From Fidelibacterota bacterium (lineage in GTDB: Bacteria; Fidelibacterota; Marinisomatia; SCGC-AAA003-L08; JACNLC01): 64,000 nucleotides of DNA. The DNA is taken from NCBI GenBank assembly GCA_014381725.1, contig JACNLC010000045.1:34250-98249 (forward strand). The letters run 5' to 3'. Each line of letters begins with the position of its first letter. Within the stretch, counting starts at the first letter, position 1. The position numbers and the translations under genes are program-made. The notes beneath the pieces are model-generated. The model saw only the letters and a program-made list of their open reading frames with translations. It was not told the origin of the DNA and did no database searches. Positions 62,883 to 64,000 of this stretch are shown piece by piece.

Positions 62883-64000
62883 CTAATCGCGAACTAAACG
62901 GACAGATAAACCACTCATCTCAATAAAAGTACCCCGGGCGACTTCTGAAGTATCATAATACAGATTCCGGCTCCACACATACATAGTAGGGTGGTGTGAG
63001 GTAGTCCAGAAACAACCCCTGTTACCAACAGCGTCGTAATAACCACCGTAGCCGTAACGGTAACCACCCGGAAGGGCTGTGAAGCCACTCTCGTTTGTTG
63101 CACTTGTGTTTGGGCTGTTCCAATGCTCTATACCTGTCTCTTTCATCTTACCTCCTGCAACGCTTTCTCCACCCAAGTAATCAATAAATGTCTGCCATTC
63201 ATCATCCGTAGGTATATGCCACCCTTCAGGGGCTATGTTTCTGCTGTCATTCACGGCATACCAACTATATAAATAACCGTAAGTGTCTGCATTGCTCTCT
63301 TGGTCATTGTAAACACAATATGCTCCTGTCCCACTACCTAAATCTTCCCATTCTGAATTACTATAACCTGTTGGGATTGCATCACCATTTCGGTAGTGAG
63401 TTACTTTTAGGTTTGTCGTAGTCCATATTTGGTCGCCAATTGATATCGTTTCATATTCGTTACCATCAGCATCTGTCATAATTTCATCACAATAATTTTC
63501 TAGCAATCCTGTATTGCCACCAACACAACAATCGCAAGCATTTATAAACGCGCTTCCCATAAAATTATTATTACAATCGTTATAGAGTAGTATTGTTGTT
63601 GTATTTGAGTAATTTGAATTATTTACATCAGTAAATGCTAGAACTCTGTAAGTGTAATTGGTCTCTAAACTTAAACCAGAATCTGTAAATTCCGTTACAT
63701 CTGCTTCAAGTTCTGCTACTTGTGTAAACTCACCACTATCAGTTTTTCGTTCTAACTTAAATCCAGATTCATAACTACAATTATCTGTCCAGTTTAACTC
63801 AATCTCACTATCACTTATTACAGTTGTGGTTAGGTTGCTTGGCGAAGGAAAATTTATTTCGAAAGTAAAATAATTCGACCACTCACCATAATTACCAACA
63901 CTATTCTTCGCCCTTACCTTCCAATAATGCACTCCAATGGATAAAGCATCCGTGGTTACTGTCGTGTCTGAGGTGGTTATACTATATTCTGTGTCTGTGA
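62883..64000 (-). CDS. Fibronectin-III/FISUMP-domain surface protein, C-terminal part
   Basis: The frame is open to the right edge, giving at least 372 residues. Two Fn3-like domains occur (WKVRAKNSVGNYGEWSNYF; PSNLTTTVISDSEIELNWTDN...ETNYTYRVLAF). A FISUMP (FIB_succ_major) domain follows, with GDQIWTTTNLKVTHYRNGDAIP, APEGWHIPTDDEWQTFIDYLGG, TALPGGYRYGYGGYYDAVGNRGCFWT and the end GLSVRLVRD. FISUMP domains are abundant on FCB cell surfaces. Their function is largely unknown, and the fold is related to C-type lectin/FGE domains. The codons of the last 120 residues look richer in G+C than the neighbours. Confidence 0.88.
   Translation of the reverse strand, partial: TDTEYSITTSDTTVTTDALSIGVHYWKVRAKNSVGNYGEWSNYFTFEINFPSPSNLTTTVISDSEIELNWTDNCSYESGFKLERKTDSGEFTQVAELEADVTEFTDSGLSLETNYTYRVLAFTDVNNSNYSNTTTILLYNDCNNNFMGSAFINACDCCVGGNTGLLENYCDEIMTDADGNEYETISIGDQIWTTTNLKVTHYRNGDAIPTGYSNSEWEDLGSGTGAYCVYNDQESNADTYGYLYSWYAVNDSRNIAPEGWHIPTDDEWQTFIDYLGGESVAGGKMKETGIEHWNSPNTSATNESGFTALPGGYRYGYGGYYDAVGNRGCFWTTSHHPTMYVWSRNLYYDTSEVARGTFIEMSGLSVRLVRD

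Noticed and set aside
62883..64000. A diversity-generating retroelement target in the FISUMP domain
   Set aside because: There is no reverse transcriptase, accessory gene or template repeat in the window. I keep only the composition note as a finding.
1..64000. CRISPR arrays, transposases, integrases or phage genes
   Set aside because: No regular repeat-spacer array was seen, and no ORF resembles a transposase, integrase or phage structural protein. The repeats found are short palindromes.

Overview
The window is about 64 kb of low-GC chromosome, roughly one third G+C by eye, from a Gram-negative bacterium. It encodes a BamD-like lipoprotein, an Mla/MCE lipid transporter, a CpoB-like protein, several lipoproteins and many outer-membrane barrels. 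A PorV-family barrel sits next to a protein with a type IX-like C-terminal sorting domain, and a FISUMP (Fibrobacter succinogenes major paralogous) domain protein lies at the right edge. Together these point to the FCB superphylum. A Marinimicrobia (SAR406)-like lineage is my best guess, but that is inference. Gene content is mostly housekeeping, with no transposase, phage, plasmid or CRISPR genes. Nearly everything is on the minus strand. The plus strand carries only rpsT, tRNA-Leu and a DsbA-like gene.

Left part (1-17 kb): an edge-truncated polyprenyl synthetase, meaB, a Crp/Fnr regulator, divergent rpsT, guaB coupled to a hutH-like gene, and a DnaQ-DinG helicase. Next comes a lipid/quinone cluster of UbiA prenyltransferase, a 59-residue 2[4Fe-4S] ferredoxin and a geranylgeranyl-reductase-like flavoprotein. 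It is coupled to purF, a DUF5683-like protein and ridA. An HHH protein, dnaJ, grpE, ftsX and ftsE follow.

Middle part (17-42 kb): a large membrane-anchored regulator joins a periplasmic propeller sensor to an intracellular SARP-like DNA-binding module. After a CaCA antiporter, nadD and bamD there is an outer-membrane operon: PorV-like barrel, M6-like protein with a lost active site, metalloprotease/propeller/Omp85-like fusion, and a DUF5683-like protein. It is preceded by a possible attenuator RNA. Then come mlaEFD with a Trm112-family gene, nrdR-glyA-rpiB, a TPR lipoprotein, a barrel, a repeat-rich lipoprotein, a lone GT5 domain and a CpoB-like protein.

Right part (42-64 kb): rluB-like, scpB, scpA, trpS, an HNH nuclease, an NlpC/P60 peptidase, an alkaline phosphatase, tyrS and smpB. 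On the plus strand follow tRNA-Leu(CAG) and a DsbA-like lipoprotein gene interrupted by one in-frame TGA. That TGA falls exactly where the first active-site cysteine should be and is followed by a SECIS-like hairpin, so I read it as a selenoprotein (UPYC). The last long operon looks devoted to cell-wall sugar salvage: ABC transporter, BadF-type sugar kinase, alanine racemase, NagZ-beta-lactamase-like fusion, two sodium:solute symporters and NamZ. It is followed by a repeat-rich spacer and a FISUMP/fibronectin-III surface protein cut by the window edge.

The strongest candidates for something new are the selenocysteine DsbA-like protein, the propeller-SARP transmembrane regulator, the prenyltransferase/ferredoxin/reductase trio, and the outer-membrane peptidase operon with its pseudo-protease and structured leader.
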